Positions 6,738-13,738 of a DNA stretch of 36,571 bases are shown piece after piece (the stretch's first letter is position 1; every line of letters begins with the position of its first letter). The notes under the pieces are model-generated. The model was not told the DNA's origin and ran no database searches. It was given only the letters and a program-made list of their open reading frames with translations. Position numbers and translations under genes: made by a program. The stretch is from an uncultured Oscillospiraceae bacterium. Lineage in GTDB: Bacteria; Bacillota; Clostridia; Oscillospirales; Acutalibacteraceae. Location: contig UQQZ01000022.1 in the NCBI GenBank assembly GCA_900543305.1, forward strand, positions 1 through 36,571, given 5' to 3'.

Positions 6738-8396
6738 ATGTTAAGGGCAACCGACAAAATCACGGCACTTTATTGCAGATTATCCGTAGAGGACACCAAG
6801 GATGAGAAGAAAAACGGCAAAGAGGATTTGTCAAATTCCATCCAAAATCAAAAGGCTATGTTGCTTCAATACGCACGAGATCACCGCTTTCCCCATCCGA
6901 CATTTTTCATCGATGACGGCTACAGCGGTGTGACCTATGATCGTCCTGGTTTTCAGAAAATGCTTGATGAAATTGAAGCCGGTCATGTGGGTACGGTCAT
7001 TACGAAAGACCTGTCAAGGCTTGGGCGAAACTCCGCTTTGACGGGACTGTATATCAACTACACTTTCCCTCAGAACGATGTCCGCTACATCGCCATCAAC
7101 GACCACTTTGACAGCATCAACCCCAACAGCACCGACAGTGACATTGCCGGTATTAAAAACTGGTTCAACGAATTTTTCGCCAAAGATACAAGCCGAAAAA
7201 TTCGTGCGGTGCAAAAAGCAAAGGGTGAGCGTGGAGAAAGATTGACCGTCCATGTGCCGTATGGCTACATGAAAAATCCCGAAAATCCAAAGGAATGGAT
7301 TATTGACGAGGAAGCTGCACAGGTGGTCAAGAAGATTTTCACGCTCTGCATGAATGGGCGTGGACCAAGCCAAATTGCAGACCAGCTTGAAAAGGACAAG
7401 ACACTCACACCTACCGCATACAAAAACAAGCAAGGCGTAAAAACACCGCACACCGAGCCGGAGAACCCTTACCGCTGGCACGAAAGCACCATTGTCAATA
7501 TTCTTGAACGAAAAGAGTACATTGGCGCAACGGTCAATTTCAAGACCTACACCAATTCCATTTGGGACAAAAAGCAGCGGGAAAATCCCGAAGAAAATCG
7601 AGTGATTTTCTACAACACCCATCCTGCCATTATCGAGCAGGAAGTCTTTGACAAGGTGCAGGAGATTCGTCAGCAGCGACACAGGCGAACGGCAACAGGC
7701 AAGAGCAGTCCGTTTTCGGGATTGGTGTTCTGTGCTGATTGCAAGCAGAAGCTCTACTATTCCACCACCAAATACTTTGAAAAGAGACAGGACTTTTTCA
7801 CTTGTTCCACTCATCGAGCCAACAAGGACAAGTGCAGTGGACACTACATTCGTGCCGTAGTTTTGGAGGATTTGGTCTGGAATCACATGAAAGAGGTTAT
7901 CTCGTATGTGACCCGATATGAAGCACATTTCAGGGTGGAAATGGAGCAAAAACTCCGTCTGCAAAGCGAGGAAACCATAAGGGTATATAAGAAGCGTCTG
8001 GCACAGGCAGAAAAGCGTATAGGGGAACTTGACCGCCTGTTTATCAAAATCTACGAGGACAACGCCAAGGGCAAGCTGAACGATGATCGCTTTGCCATGA
8101 TGAGCAAGACCTACGAGGATGAGCAGGCGCAGCTCAAAGTTGAAATCGTAAATCTGCAAAAAGAGATTGAAGTACAGGAACGACAGATAGAAGACCTTGA
8201 ACAGTTTATTCAGCGGGCACGCAGATACACCGACCTCACAGAACTTACGCCATATGCTCTCAGAGAGCTTGTAAAGGCGGTTTATGTGGAGGCACCGGAC
8301 AAGTCCAGCGGTAAACGCAAACAGAGGGTACATATCGAATATGACCTTGTTGGCTATATTCCCGTGGATGAACTGATAAAAGCGGAACAGGCATGA
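6738..8396 (+). CDS. Large serine recombinase (TndX/TnpX type)
   Basis: 552 residues from the ATG at 6738, which sits behind a strong AAGGAGG at 6722; the frame is open to an ATG at 6657, which would add 27 non-conserved residues. The resolvase domain begins ITALYCRLSVEDTK (catalytic Ser16 in RLS), with DDGYSGVTYDRPGFQ and TKDLSRLGRN (catalytic arginines). A recombinase domain (VPYGYMKNP, then GPSQIADQLE) follows. Next comes a zinc ribbon (CADCKQKLYY then FFTCSTHR with CSGH) and a long coiled coil at about 430-500 that mediates synapsis. The enzyme should excise and integrate the element at GA cores. Length and domains are complete, so it may be active. The stop codon lies inside the left arm of a terminal hairpin. 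Confidence 0.93.
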   Translation: MLRATDKITALYCRLSVEDTKDEKKNGKEDLSNSIQNQKAMLLQYARDHRFPHPTFFIDDGYSGVTYDRPGFQKMLDEIEAGHVGTVITKDLSRLGRNSALTGLYINYTFPQNDVRYIAINDHFDSINPNSTDSDIAGIKNWFNEFFAKDTSRKIRAVQKAKGERGERLTVHVPYGYMKNPENPKEWIIDEEAAQVVKKIFTLCMNGRGPSQIADQLEKDKTLTPTAYKNKQGVKTPHTEPENPYRWHESTIVNILERKEYIGATVNFKTYTNSIWDKKQRENPEENRVIFYNTHPAIIEQEVFDKVQEIRQQRHRRTATGKSSPFSGLVFCADCKQKLYYSTTKYFEKRQDFFTCSTHRANKDKCSGHYIRAVVLEDLVWNHMKEVISYVTRYEAHFRVEMEQKLRLQSEETIRVYKKRLAQAEKRIGELDRLFIKIYEDNAKGKLNDDRFAMMSKTYEDEQAQLKVEIVNLQKEIEVQERQIEDLEQFIQRARRYTDLTELTPYALRELVKAVYVEAPDKSSGKRKQRVHIEYDLVGYIPVDELIKAEQA

Positions 8397-8415
8397 CCGA
8401 AATCATGCCTGTTCC
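8384..8415. terminator. Perfect hairpin at the right end of the element, covering the recombinase stop
   Basis: Arms GGAACAGGCATGA (8384-8396) and TCATGCCTGTTCC (8403-8415) are perfect over 13 bp with loop ccgaaa. The plus strand has no T-tract after it. On the minus strand it is followed by gctttta, so it may stop thiC transcripts that lost their own terminator. Confidence 0.6.
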
Positions 8416-8428
8416 AAGAAATTCACAT

Positions 8429-8448
8429 ATTACTGTTTTACGACCACC
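8429..8448 (-). repeat. Right terminal inverted repeat of the element
   Basis: Reverse complement ggtggtcgtaaaacagtaat matches 2873-2892 at 18 of 20 positions. The GA at 8449-8450 immediately outside is the likely crossover core. Confidence 0.8.
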
Positions 8449-8456
8449 GAGCATTA

Positions 8457-8470
8457 TCCGCGGATTTTTT
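8457..8470. terminator. Right arm of the split bidirectional terminator
   Basis: TCCGCGGATTTTTT is the exact reverse complement of 2851-2864. It now stands alone 12 bp after the thiC stop codon, so thiC has lost its original hairpin. Confidence 0.8.
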
Positions 8471-8482
8471 GCTGTTTATGAG

Positions 8483-9793
8483 TTACAGGATATCGATGTA
8501 TTCTCCGGCCAAAGCCTTGTTCATGCTGCGTACAGCACAGAATTTTCCGCACATGCTGCACGTGTCGCTGTGGTCGTCCTCGGGCTTGCGGCTGTCCCGG
8601 ATAGCCTTGGCGGTTTCCGGATCCAGGGCACAGGCAAACTGGGCATCCCAGTCCAATGCCCTACGGGCTTCCGCCATTTTGTCATCGATGTCTCGGGCGC
8701 CGGGAATTCCCTTGGCGATATCCGCAGCATGGGCTGCAATTTTGGAGGCGATAATGCCCTGCTTTACATCCTCCACATTGGGAAGGGCCAGATGTTCTGC
8801 GGGAGTCACATAGCAGAGGAAGGCGGCGCCGCTCATGGCAGCTACTGCTCCGCCGATGGCCGCGGTGATGTGGTCATATCCGGGGGCGATGTCCGTTACC
8901 AGGGGCCCCAACACATAGAAGGGGGCGCCCATGCAGATGCTTTGCTGGACCTGCATGTTGGCAGCCACTTGATTCAGCGGCACATGGCCAGGGCCTTCCA
9001 CCATCACTTGAACATTGTGCGCCCAAGCCCGCTTGGTCAACTCACCCAAACGCACCAGTTCTTCAATCTGACACACATCGGTCGCATCGGCCAGACAGCC
9101 GGGCCGGCAGGCGTCTCCCAAGGAGATCGTCACATCGTGTTTTTCGCAGATGTCCAGGATCTCGTCAAAGTGCTCGTAGAAGGGGTTTTCCTCTCCGGTC
9201 ATGCTCATCCAGGCAAACACCAGGCTGCCACCCCGGCTGACAATGTTCATTTTCCGGTTGTGTTTGCGGATTTGGTCGATGGTTTTTCGGGTGATCCCAC
9301 AGTGGAGCGTCACAAAGTCCACTCCGTCTTCTGCGTGGAGCCGGACCACGTCGATAAAATCCTGGGCAGTGAGGGTGCTCAAATCCCGCTGGTAGTGGAT
9401 GACACTGTCATATACGGGGACCGTGCCGATCATAGCGGGGCACTCAGCCACCAGTTTCCGCCGGAAAGGCTGGGTGTCACCGTGACTGGAAAGGTCCATG
9501 ATGGCTTCGGCGCCCAGATGGATAGCGCTCATCACCTTCTGCATTTCGATGTTGTAGTCTTTGCAATCCCGAGAAACGCCCAAGTTCACATTGATCTTGG
9601 TCCGAAGCATGCTGCCCACTCCCTCAGGATTCAAGCAGGTATGGGCTTTGTTGGCGCAGATGGCCACTTTACCCTGGGCCACCAGATTCATAAGCTGTTC
9701 CAGAGGCATATGTTCTTTTTCGGCAACGGCTTTCATCTGGGGGGTAGCAATTCCCTTCCTTGCAGCGTCCATTTGTGTGGTGTACTGTTCCAT
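8483..9793 (-). CDS. thiC: Phosphomethylpyrimidine synthase ThiC (short form)
   Basis: 436 residues. The ATG at 9793 follows aagggaggaa on the minus strand. ThiC is a radical SAM enzyme that rearranges aminoimidazole ribotide into hydroxymethylpyrimidine phosphate for thiamine synthesis. Typical segments are MEQYTTQMDAARKGI at the start, EGVGSMLRTKINVNLG, TLHCGITRKTIDQI, VEGPGHVPLNQVAANM, and the C-terminal cluster motif CSMCGKFC (CxxCxxxxC). It lacks the N-terminal extension of the roughly 630-residue proteobacterial enzyme, which is normal for the clostridial form. It is controlled by the TPP riboswitch at 10121-10206. Its 3' end now abuts the mobile element. Confidence 0.95.
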   Translation of the reverse strand: MEQYTTQMDAARKGIATPQMKAVAEKEHMPLEQLMNLVAQGKVAICANKAHTCLNPEGVGSMLRTKINVNLGVSRDCKDYNIEMQKVMSAIHLGAEAIMDLSSHGDTQPFRRKLVAECPAMIGTVPVYDSVIHYQRDLSTLTAQDFIDVVRLHAEDGVDFVTLHCGITRKTIDQIRKHNRKMNIVSRGGSLVFAWMSMTGEENPFYEHFDEILDICEKHDVTISLGDACRPGCLADATDVCQIEELVRLGELTKRAWAHNVQVMVEGPGHVPLNQVAANMQVQQSICMGAPFYVLGPLVTDIAPGYDHITAAIGGAVAAMSGAAFLCYVTPAEHLALPNVEDVKQGIIASKIAAHAADIAKGIPGARDIDDKMAEARRALDWDAQFACALDPETAKAIRDSRKPEDDHSDTCSMCGKFCAVRSMNKALAGEYIDIL

Positions 9794-10079
9794 GGTATTT
9801 CCTCCCTTAAAATGGTTTTATATATATTAGGAAGCGTGGTTGCATGACCTGGTGCCATGGTCTGGGTTCAGCTATTTGCCAGAGTCCCAGAGAAATGTTT
9901 CTAGGCGTGAGCCACAGCAACATCCAAATTGTGTCTTTTGGTCAAATAAGAATCCCTTGTTTTCCAGAGTTTGTGCCGCCAGAGGGCAAAGTTTCCAGCG
10001 AGCATTTTTGTCTTTTTCAGCGTGTCCGGTTCTACTTCCCTGTACCTGGGGAGATGGTTGCATCCACAGCTTGGCATAG
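9794..10079 (-). other. Long thiC leader between riboswitch terminator and thiC start
   Basis: About 290 nt lie between the riboswitch terminator and thiC. An open frame at 9872-10219 minus crosses the riboswitch and terminator and has no recognisable protein features, so I read it as chance. I see the thiC RBS at the end and an A+T stretch (atatatata) near 9820, and no clear hairpin or known motif. Purpose unknown. Confidence 0.4.
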
Positions 10080-10108
10080 AAAAAGGGGATACCTGTTACG
10101 GTATCCCC
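10080..10108 (-). terminator. Riboswitch-controlled terminator upstream of thiC
   Basis: Stem GGGGATACC/GGTATCCCC (10085-10093 and 10100-10108) with loop tgttac, followed on the minus strand by five T residues. It directly follows the TPP aptamer, as expected for transcription attenuation. Confidence 0.85.
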
Positions 10109-10120
10109 GGGAATGATATG

Positions 10121-10206
10121 TTCACTTCCTACGACGGCATTATCCGAATCAGGTTGAAGGGTCGAAGTTGAGTGACTTCCTCTCAGCCTGCCAATACAAG
10201 CTCCCC
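10121..10206 (-). promoter_or_regulatory. TPP riboswitch (THI element)
   Basis: The minus strand reads GGGGAGC, then GGCTGAGAGGAAG, GACCCTTCAACCTGAT and GGATAATGCCGTCGTAGG, which are the conserved core segments of the thiamine pyrophosphate aptamer. When TPP binds, the downstream terminator should form and thiC expression falls. Confidence 0.95.
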
Positions 10207-10219
10207 TGTTTTTTGACAT

Positions 10220-10248
10220 ATTATATCAGCCTTCCTGGCTGACGTCAA
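10220..10248 (-). promoter_or_regulatory. Promoter of the riboswitch-thiC transcript
   Basis: The minus strand has TTGACG (10243-10248), a 17-bp spacer and TATAAT (10220-10225), placed just upstream of the aptamer. The spacer contains CAGCC/GGCTG in inverted orientation. Confidence 0.8.
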
Positions 10249-10264
10249 GAAGGGAAAGTGGAAT

Positions 10265-10290
10265 CCCCGGAGAAATCCGGGGCTTTTTTT
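10265..10290 (+). terminator. Plus-strand terminator-like hairpin with no plus-strand gene
   Basis: CCCCGG (10265-10270) and CCGGGG (10277-10282), loop agaaat, then c and seven T residues on the plus strand. No plus-strand gene precedes it for more than 1.8 kb. It could end an antisense or small RNA, or be left over from rearrangement. The stretch 10292-10383 is A+T-rich, with an imperfect inverted repeat at about 10339-10368 and no gene. Confidence 0.5.
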
Positions 10291-10383
10291 GTGTTGTATT
10301 TCGTGTTGTATTGATTTTCAAAACGCGGTAATTTATCCTAGTTTTTGAAATCTTTTTCAAAAATCTAGAAACAAAAAGACGTG

Positions 10384-10427
10384 AAAAATGGCTTGAAACC
10401 TAGAAATCCAGGAATCAAGCCATTTCT
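10384..10427 (-). terminator. Terminator of tRNA-Leu
   Basis: An 11-bp perfect stem AAATGGCTTGA (10386-10396) and TCAAGCCATTT (10415-10425) lies directly after the tRNA on the minus strand and ends in five T residues. Confidence 0.75.
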
Positions 10428-10432
10428 TTGAC

Positions 10433-10517
10433 TGGTGCGCGAGACGGGACTTGAACCCGTACGTCGTAGACACACGCACCTCAAACGTGCCTGTCTGCCA
10501 GTTCCAGCACTCGCGCA
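10433..10517 (-). tRNA. tRNA-Leu (GAG)
   Basis: 85 nt including an encoded CCA. Acceptor stem TGCGCGA/TCGCGCA; anticodon loop TTGAGGT gives anticodon GAG inside a CACGT/GCGTG stem. There is a long variable arm (class II) and a T-loop GGTTCAAGTCC. The sequence closely follows the general pattern of bacterial tRNA-Leu(GAG). Confidence 0.93.
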
Positions 10518-10532
10518 TAACCAACGCTAAAT

Positions 10533-10561
10533 ATTATATCATCGGAGCTGCTGGTTGTCAA
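10533..10561 (-). promoter_or_regulatory. Promoter of tRNA-Leu
   Basis: The minus strand has TTGACA (10556-10561), a 17-bp spacer and TATAAT (10533-10538), with transcription starting just before the tRNA 5' end at 10517. Both hexamers are consensus, as expected for a stable RNA. Confidence 0.85.
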
Positions 10562-10589
10562 CACAAGATTTGATTGAAGCAGGATTTTT

Positions 10590-11243
10590 TTACCTGCAAA
10601 GAGACAAGAAAAATTGGAAAATGGGTTGACCGTCTACGGTGTCCGGCCGACGAAGGGCGAAGGCCATACGTTCCGGGTGCCATTGCACTCCATAGATTTG
10701 CCGATCCGGCCACTGTACCGCCTCCAGAACCCCATCTCTGGAAGAACGGGCGGCTTCTTGCAGGCCAGGCGCCAGCGTTTTCAGAGCCTGATGGTGAGAG
10801 CTGTTGACGGAAAATTCTTTGCCATAGAGGGGGAAGAGAAAGCTGTTTTCCGGTACCGTAACGAGGTGAACTCGATCGCCCAGTTGAGGATCGTGTTTGT
10901 GTTCTTTGGCGGTTTCCAGATCCTGAATCAAATCACCGCCCAAAGCCACGTTCAGAATTTGGATTCCTCGGCAAATTCCCAGGATCGGACGTCCCCATGC
11001 AACGAAATTGGATACCAGATGAAGCTCTGCCGCATCCCGTTCCAAATCCGGTTCTTCGCTGCCGGCGGGCAATTGCCCATACCGGGCAGGATCGATGTCT
11101 CCACCTCCCGGCAGCAACAGTCCAGCGCAATCCCGCGCCCGGGACAGGTCCAAAGAGAAGATTCCCTGAACGCCGCAGGCATCCAAAGCGTTGGCGTAGT
11201 TTTTCATTTTTTCACGGTCTCCATATACAAAGATTTGAGTCAT
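10590..11243 (-). CDS. Class I glutamine amidotransferase-like hydrolase (PuuD/peptidase C26 family)
   Basis: 217 residues from the ATG at 11243 behind agaggta; the frame is open to 11297 but the added 18 residues are not family-like. The segments LLLPGGGDIDPARYG, RPILGICRGIQILNVALGG (nucleophile Cys91) and YGVQWHPE (His189, Glu191) form the catalytic triad of gamma-glutamyl-gamma-aminobutyrate hydrolase-like enzymes. The fold cleaves gamma-glutamyl amides in polyamine or other gamma-glutamyl metabolism. The substrate is not determined, and no putrescine-utilisation genes are adjacent. It is divergent from the carboxypeptidase gene at 11354, and the 110 bp between them must hold both promoters. 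Confidence 0.88.
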   Translation of the reverse strand: MTQIFVYGDREKMKNYANALDACGVQGIFSLDLSRARDCAGLLLPGGGDIDPARYGQLPAGSEEPDLERDAAELHLVSNFVAWGRPILGICRGIQILNVALGGDLIQDLETAKEHKHDPQLGDRVHLVTVPENSFLFPLYGKEFSVNSSHHQALKTLAPGLQEAARSSRDGVLEAVQWPDRQIYGVQWHPERMAFALRRPDTVDGQPIFQFFLSLCR

Positions 11244-11353
11244 CGATATTACCTCTTTTCCAAAAGGGTTCTTTTCGGGAATAGGATCCCAATTCATTAA
11301 CTATGCACCTTTTGGGGAGAATAATCAAGAGTTTTTGGAAAGAAGGGGTGCGT

Positions 11354-12118
11354 ATGGGAGGAAAAACGTCTTCCAGAGGCGTTGCCACAGCAGTATTTTT
11401 TTTAGGATTGACTGTGGCATTGATGGTGAATGGATGGGACAGACAGCGGATGCATGAAGGGAGCCCCGCCGAACCCGATGGGGTGACAATGGTAAATGGA
11501 GATCCGGAACAAGGACAGTTTGCTGGGTATGAGCAAAGTGAGGATCCACTTTTGGTACTGGTGAACCAAGAAGTGGCCTTGCCGGAGGACTGGAGCTTTT
11601 TCCCCTACTTGGTGGATGACGAAGTGGTAGATCGGCGCATGGGGGAGGATCTTGTACAGATGATAGAAGCGGCGGAACGAGACCAAGTTTGGTTGTGGGT
11701 GGCCTCCGGATACCGGAGCGAAGAGAGGCAGCAGATTGTTTTGGAACACGCAGTGTTGGAGCGGCGGAATCGAGGGATGGGGGAGAAGGAGGCCTGGGAA
11801 GATGCATTGAGAACCGTGGCTTTTCCCGGGCACAGTGAACACCACACGGGTTTGGCCGTGGATTTCAATCAGGTAACCGACCAATTTGGAGAAACTCCGG
11901 CGTTCCGGTGGCTTCAGGAGCATGGGGCAGAATATGGATTTATCCAGCGATATCCTCCGGGAAAGGAGTCCATAACGGGGATGGCAGAAGAAAGTTGGCA
12001 TTACCGGTATGTGGGAAAAGAACACGCCCAAGCTATGGAGAAGCGGGGAGATTGTTTGGAGGAATATGTGTTGGAAGTGAAGGGAGAAAACTTAGAGGCT
12101 GATATAGGCGGGGAATAA
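11354..12118 (+). CDS. Membrane-anchored D-alanyl-D-alanine carboxypeptidase, VanY/LdcB type
   Basis: 254 residues. The ATG at 11354 lies 7 bp after agaagg; an in-frame GTG at 11348 would be too close to the RBS. A single N-terminal membrane segment (about residues 9-27, VATAVFFLGLTVALMV) anchors the protein outside the cell. The catalytic domain has VASGYRSEERQ, then PGHSEHHTGLAVDF (zinc ligands His and Asp) and EESWHYRYVG (third ligand His and catalytic Glu), the VanY pattern. It trims D-Ala or L,D-linked residues from peptidoglycan stem peptides. No vancomycin-resistance genes are nearby, so a housekeeping or sporulation cell-wall role is more likely than resistance. Confidence 0.88.
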   Translation: MGGKTSSRGVATAVFFLGLTVALMVNGWDRQRMHEGSPAEPDGVTMVNGDPEQGQFAGYEQSEDPLLVLVNQEVALPEDWSFFPYLVDDEVVDRRMGEDLVQMIEAAERDQVWLWVASGYRSEERQQIVLEHAVLERRNRGMGEKEAWEDALRTVAFPGHSEHHTGLAVDFNQVTDQFGETPAFRWLQEHGAEYGFIQRYPPGKESITGMAEESWHYRYVGKEHAQAMEKRGDCLEEYVLEVKGENLEADIGGE

Positions 12119-12132
12119 GTGTTTCCAACCAT

Positions 12133-12158
12133 TCTGCAAGGAATCTTCGCAGATTTTT
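12133..12158 (+). terminator. Weak terminator after the carboxypeptidase gene
   Basis: Short stem TCTGC (12133-12137) with GCAGA (12149-12153), followed by ttttta. Only 5 bp, so termination may be partial. Confidence 0.45.
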
Positions 12159-12159
12159 A

Positions 12160-12187
12160 TTGCCAAAGCGCCATTTTTTGCTATAAT
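12160..12187 (+). promoter_or_regulatory. gltX promoter
   Basis: TTGCCA (12160-12165), 16-bp spacer, TATAAT (12182-12187). It lies 36 bp before the gltX start. Confidence 0.75.
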
Positions 12188-12222
12188 AGAGAAAAAAGAT
12201 TTCAAGTTAGGAGACAGAGGAT

Positions 12223-13674
12223 ATGGCGACAGTCAGGACGAGATTTGCCCCCAGCCCTACGGGGTTTATGCATGTGGGCAATTTGCGCACGGCGTTGTAT
12301 GAGTATCTGGTGGCAAAATCCCAGGGAGGACAATTTGTTCTCCGGATTGAAGATACAGACCGGGAACGTTTGGTGGAAGGCGCGGAGGACGTGATCTACC
12401 ACACCTTGGAACAAGTGGGTTTGAAGCACGACGAAGGCCCGGATATCGGCGGCGAATATGGCCCCTACGTCCAGAGCCAGCGGAAGGATCTCTACAAACC
12501 GTATGCGGAGCAGCTTGTCCGAGAAGGAAAAGCCTACTATTGTTTTTGTACCAAAGAGCGTTTGGAGTCTCTGCACAATGCCGAGGGAATTGGCGGGTAT
12601 GACCGTCATTGCCGGGATTTGCCGGAGGAAGAGGTGCGTCGTCTGCTGGAGGCGGGTACGCCTTATGTTATCCGTCAGAAGATCCCGTTGGAGGGATCTA
12701 CCACCTTTGAAGACGCGGTGTTTGGTTCCATCACCATTGAAAATAAAGAGATTGAAGATCAGGTACTTTTGAAGGCGGACGGGTATCCCACCTACAACTT
12801 CGCCAACGTGATCGACGATCACCTGATGCACATCACCCATGTGGTGCGCGGGTGTGAGTATCTCACCTCCACTCCCAAGTACAATTTGCTGTACGAGGCC
12901 TTTGGATGGGAGATCCCCACCTATGTGCACCTGCCCCTGATCATGGGGAAGAACGAAGACGGCAGTGTGTCCAAACTGTCCAAGCGTCATGGATCCACCA
13001 GTTTTGAGGGGTTGATGCAAGAGGGCTATTTGGCACCTGTCATCACCAACTACATCGCTTTGCTGGGATGGTGTCCCAAGGATAACCAGGAGATTCTCTC
13101 TCTGGAAGAGATGGTAAAGGTGTTCTCCATTGACGGAATCAGTAAATCTCCCGCTGTATTCGACTATGATAAGTTGAACTGGTTCAACAGCGAATACATC
13201 AAGGCCATGAGTCAAGAGGAATTTACTTCTCACGCAATGCCCTATTATAAAGAGGTATTCGGCGACCAGGAGAAGCCCTGGGAAGTGCTCTATTCTATTC
13301 TGCCCGCCCGGATTTCCAAGTTCACAGAAATTCCTGGTTTGCTGGGTTTCCTGAAGGAACTGCCTGAGTATCCCGTAGATTTCTTTGTAAATAAGAAGAG
13401 CAAGACCAACCTGGAGAACTCTCCGAAAATGCTGGAGGCTGCCTTGGGGGCCCTGGAGCAGCTCCCCTCGTGGGAGCTAAATGACATTCACGAAACTTTG
13501 ATTTCCCTGGCTTCGAAGCTGGAAGTGAAGAACGGTACCCTGTTGTGGCCTGTTCGTATTGCTGCGGCAGGCACTTTGGTAACTCCGGGCGGTGCTATGG
13601 AAATCTTGACACTGCTTGGCCGGGAGGAGGCTCTTCGCCGGTTGAAGCTGGGACTGGCTAAACTCCAGGGTTAA
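12223..13674 (+). CDS. gltX: Glutamyl-tRNA synthetase
   Basis: 483 residues. The ATG at 12223 follows aggagacagagg. Class I synthetase: the HIGH-type motif is PSPTGFMHVGNLRTALYEYL near the N-terminus and the KMSKS-type motif is SKLSKRHGS near residue 250. The DTDRERLVEGAED and GYPTYNFANVIDDHLM segments are GluRS-specific, and the C-terminal helical anticodon-binding domain is present. It charges tRNA-Glu. Because glnS follows directly, this enzyme may be discriminating (tRNA-Glu only), in contrast to Firmicutes that misacylate tRNA-Gln and rely on GatCAB. The gene ends inside a hairpin, and glnS starts 64 bp later, so the two may share a transcript. Confidence 0.97.
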   Translation: MATVRTRFAPSPTGFMHVGNLRTALYEYLVAKSQGGQFVLRIEDTDRERLVEGAEDVIYHTLEQVGLKHDEGPDIGGEYGPYVQSQRKDLYKPYAEQLVREGKAYYCFCTKERLESLHNAEGIGGYDRHCRDLPEEEVRRLLEAGTPYVIRQKIPLEGSTTFEDAVFGSITIENKEIEDQVLLKADGYPTYNFANVIDDHLMHITHVVRGCEYLTSTPKYNLLYEAFGWEIPTYVHLPLIMGKNEDGSVSKLSKRHGSTSFEGLMQEGYLAPVITNYIALLGWCPKDNQEILSLEEMVKVFSIDGISKSPAVFDYDKLNWFNSEYIKAMSQEEFTSHAMPYYKEVFGDQEKPWEVLYSILPARISKFTEIPGLLGFLKELPEYPVDFFVNKKSKTNLENSPKMLEAALGALEQLPSWELNDIHETLISLASKLEVKNGTLLWPVRIAAAGTLVTPGGAMEILTLLGREEALRRLKLGLAKLQG

Positions 13675-13686
13675 CCATAACCCTGG
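13665..13686 (+). other. Hairpin spanning the gltX stop codon
   Basis: Perfect 9-bp arms CCAGGGTTA (13665-13673) and TAACCCTGG (13678-13686) with a 4-nt loop. No T-tract follows, so it is more likely an mRNA-stabilising or partial attenuation structure than a full terminator. Confidence 0.5.
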
Positions 13687-13738
13687 TAAAAATACCCATC
13701 AAATTAACGTAATCCCTTAGAAAGGAACCGTGATTGCA

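Larger units (their letters stand above)
2869..8450. mobile_element. TndX/TnpX-type serine-recombinase element (~5.58 kb) carrying two radical SAM genes
   Basis: The boundaries are inferred from three agreeing signals. First, the split terminator arms show where host sequence stops on each side. Second, there are 20-bp imperfect inverted repeats at 2873-2892 and 8429-8448. Third, a GA dinucleotide lies outside each repeat (2869-2870 and 8449-8450), matching the GA crossover core known for TnpX/TndX-family recombinases such as those of Tn4451 and Tn5397. In order the element holds a terminator, a DUF6061-type gene, two radical SAM genes, a MobC-like gene, an oriT-like region, a TnpW-like gene and the recombinase. 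No relaxase, coupling protein or type IV secretion genes are present, so conjugative transfer could only occur with helper functions. Base composition is more AT-rich than the host flanks by eye. Confidence 0.85.

Noticed and set aside
8483..9793. Truncated thiC
   Set aside because: The lack of the N-terminal domain of the long proteobacterial form is normal for clostridial ThiC; the start and cluster motif are intact.
8393..9847. Plus-strand open frame opposite thiC
   Set aside because: ThiC on the minus strand has complete family motifs and a riboswitch. The plus-strand frame starts inside the element's terminal hairpin.
9872..10219. Short minus-strand open frame between thiC and the promoter
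   Set aside because: It crosses the TPP aptamer and terminator, so it cannot be an independent protein gene; no family resemblance.
11354..12118. Vancomycin-resistance vanY
   Set aside because: The catalytic motifs match the VanY family, but no vanRSHAX genes are near; housekeeping carboxypeptidases share the motifs.
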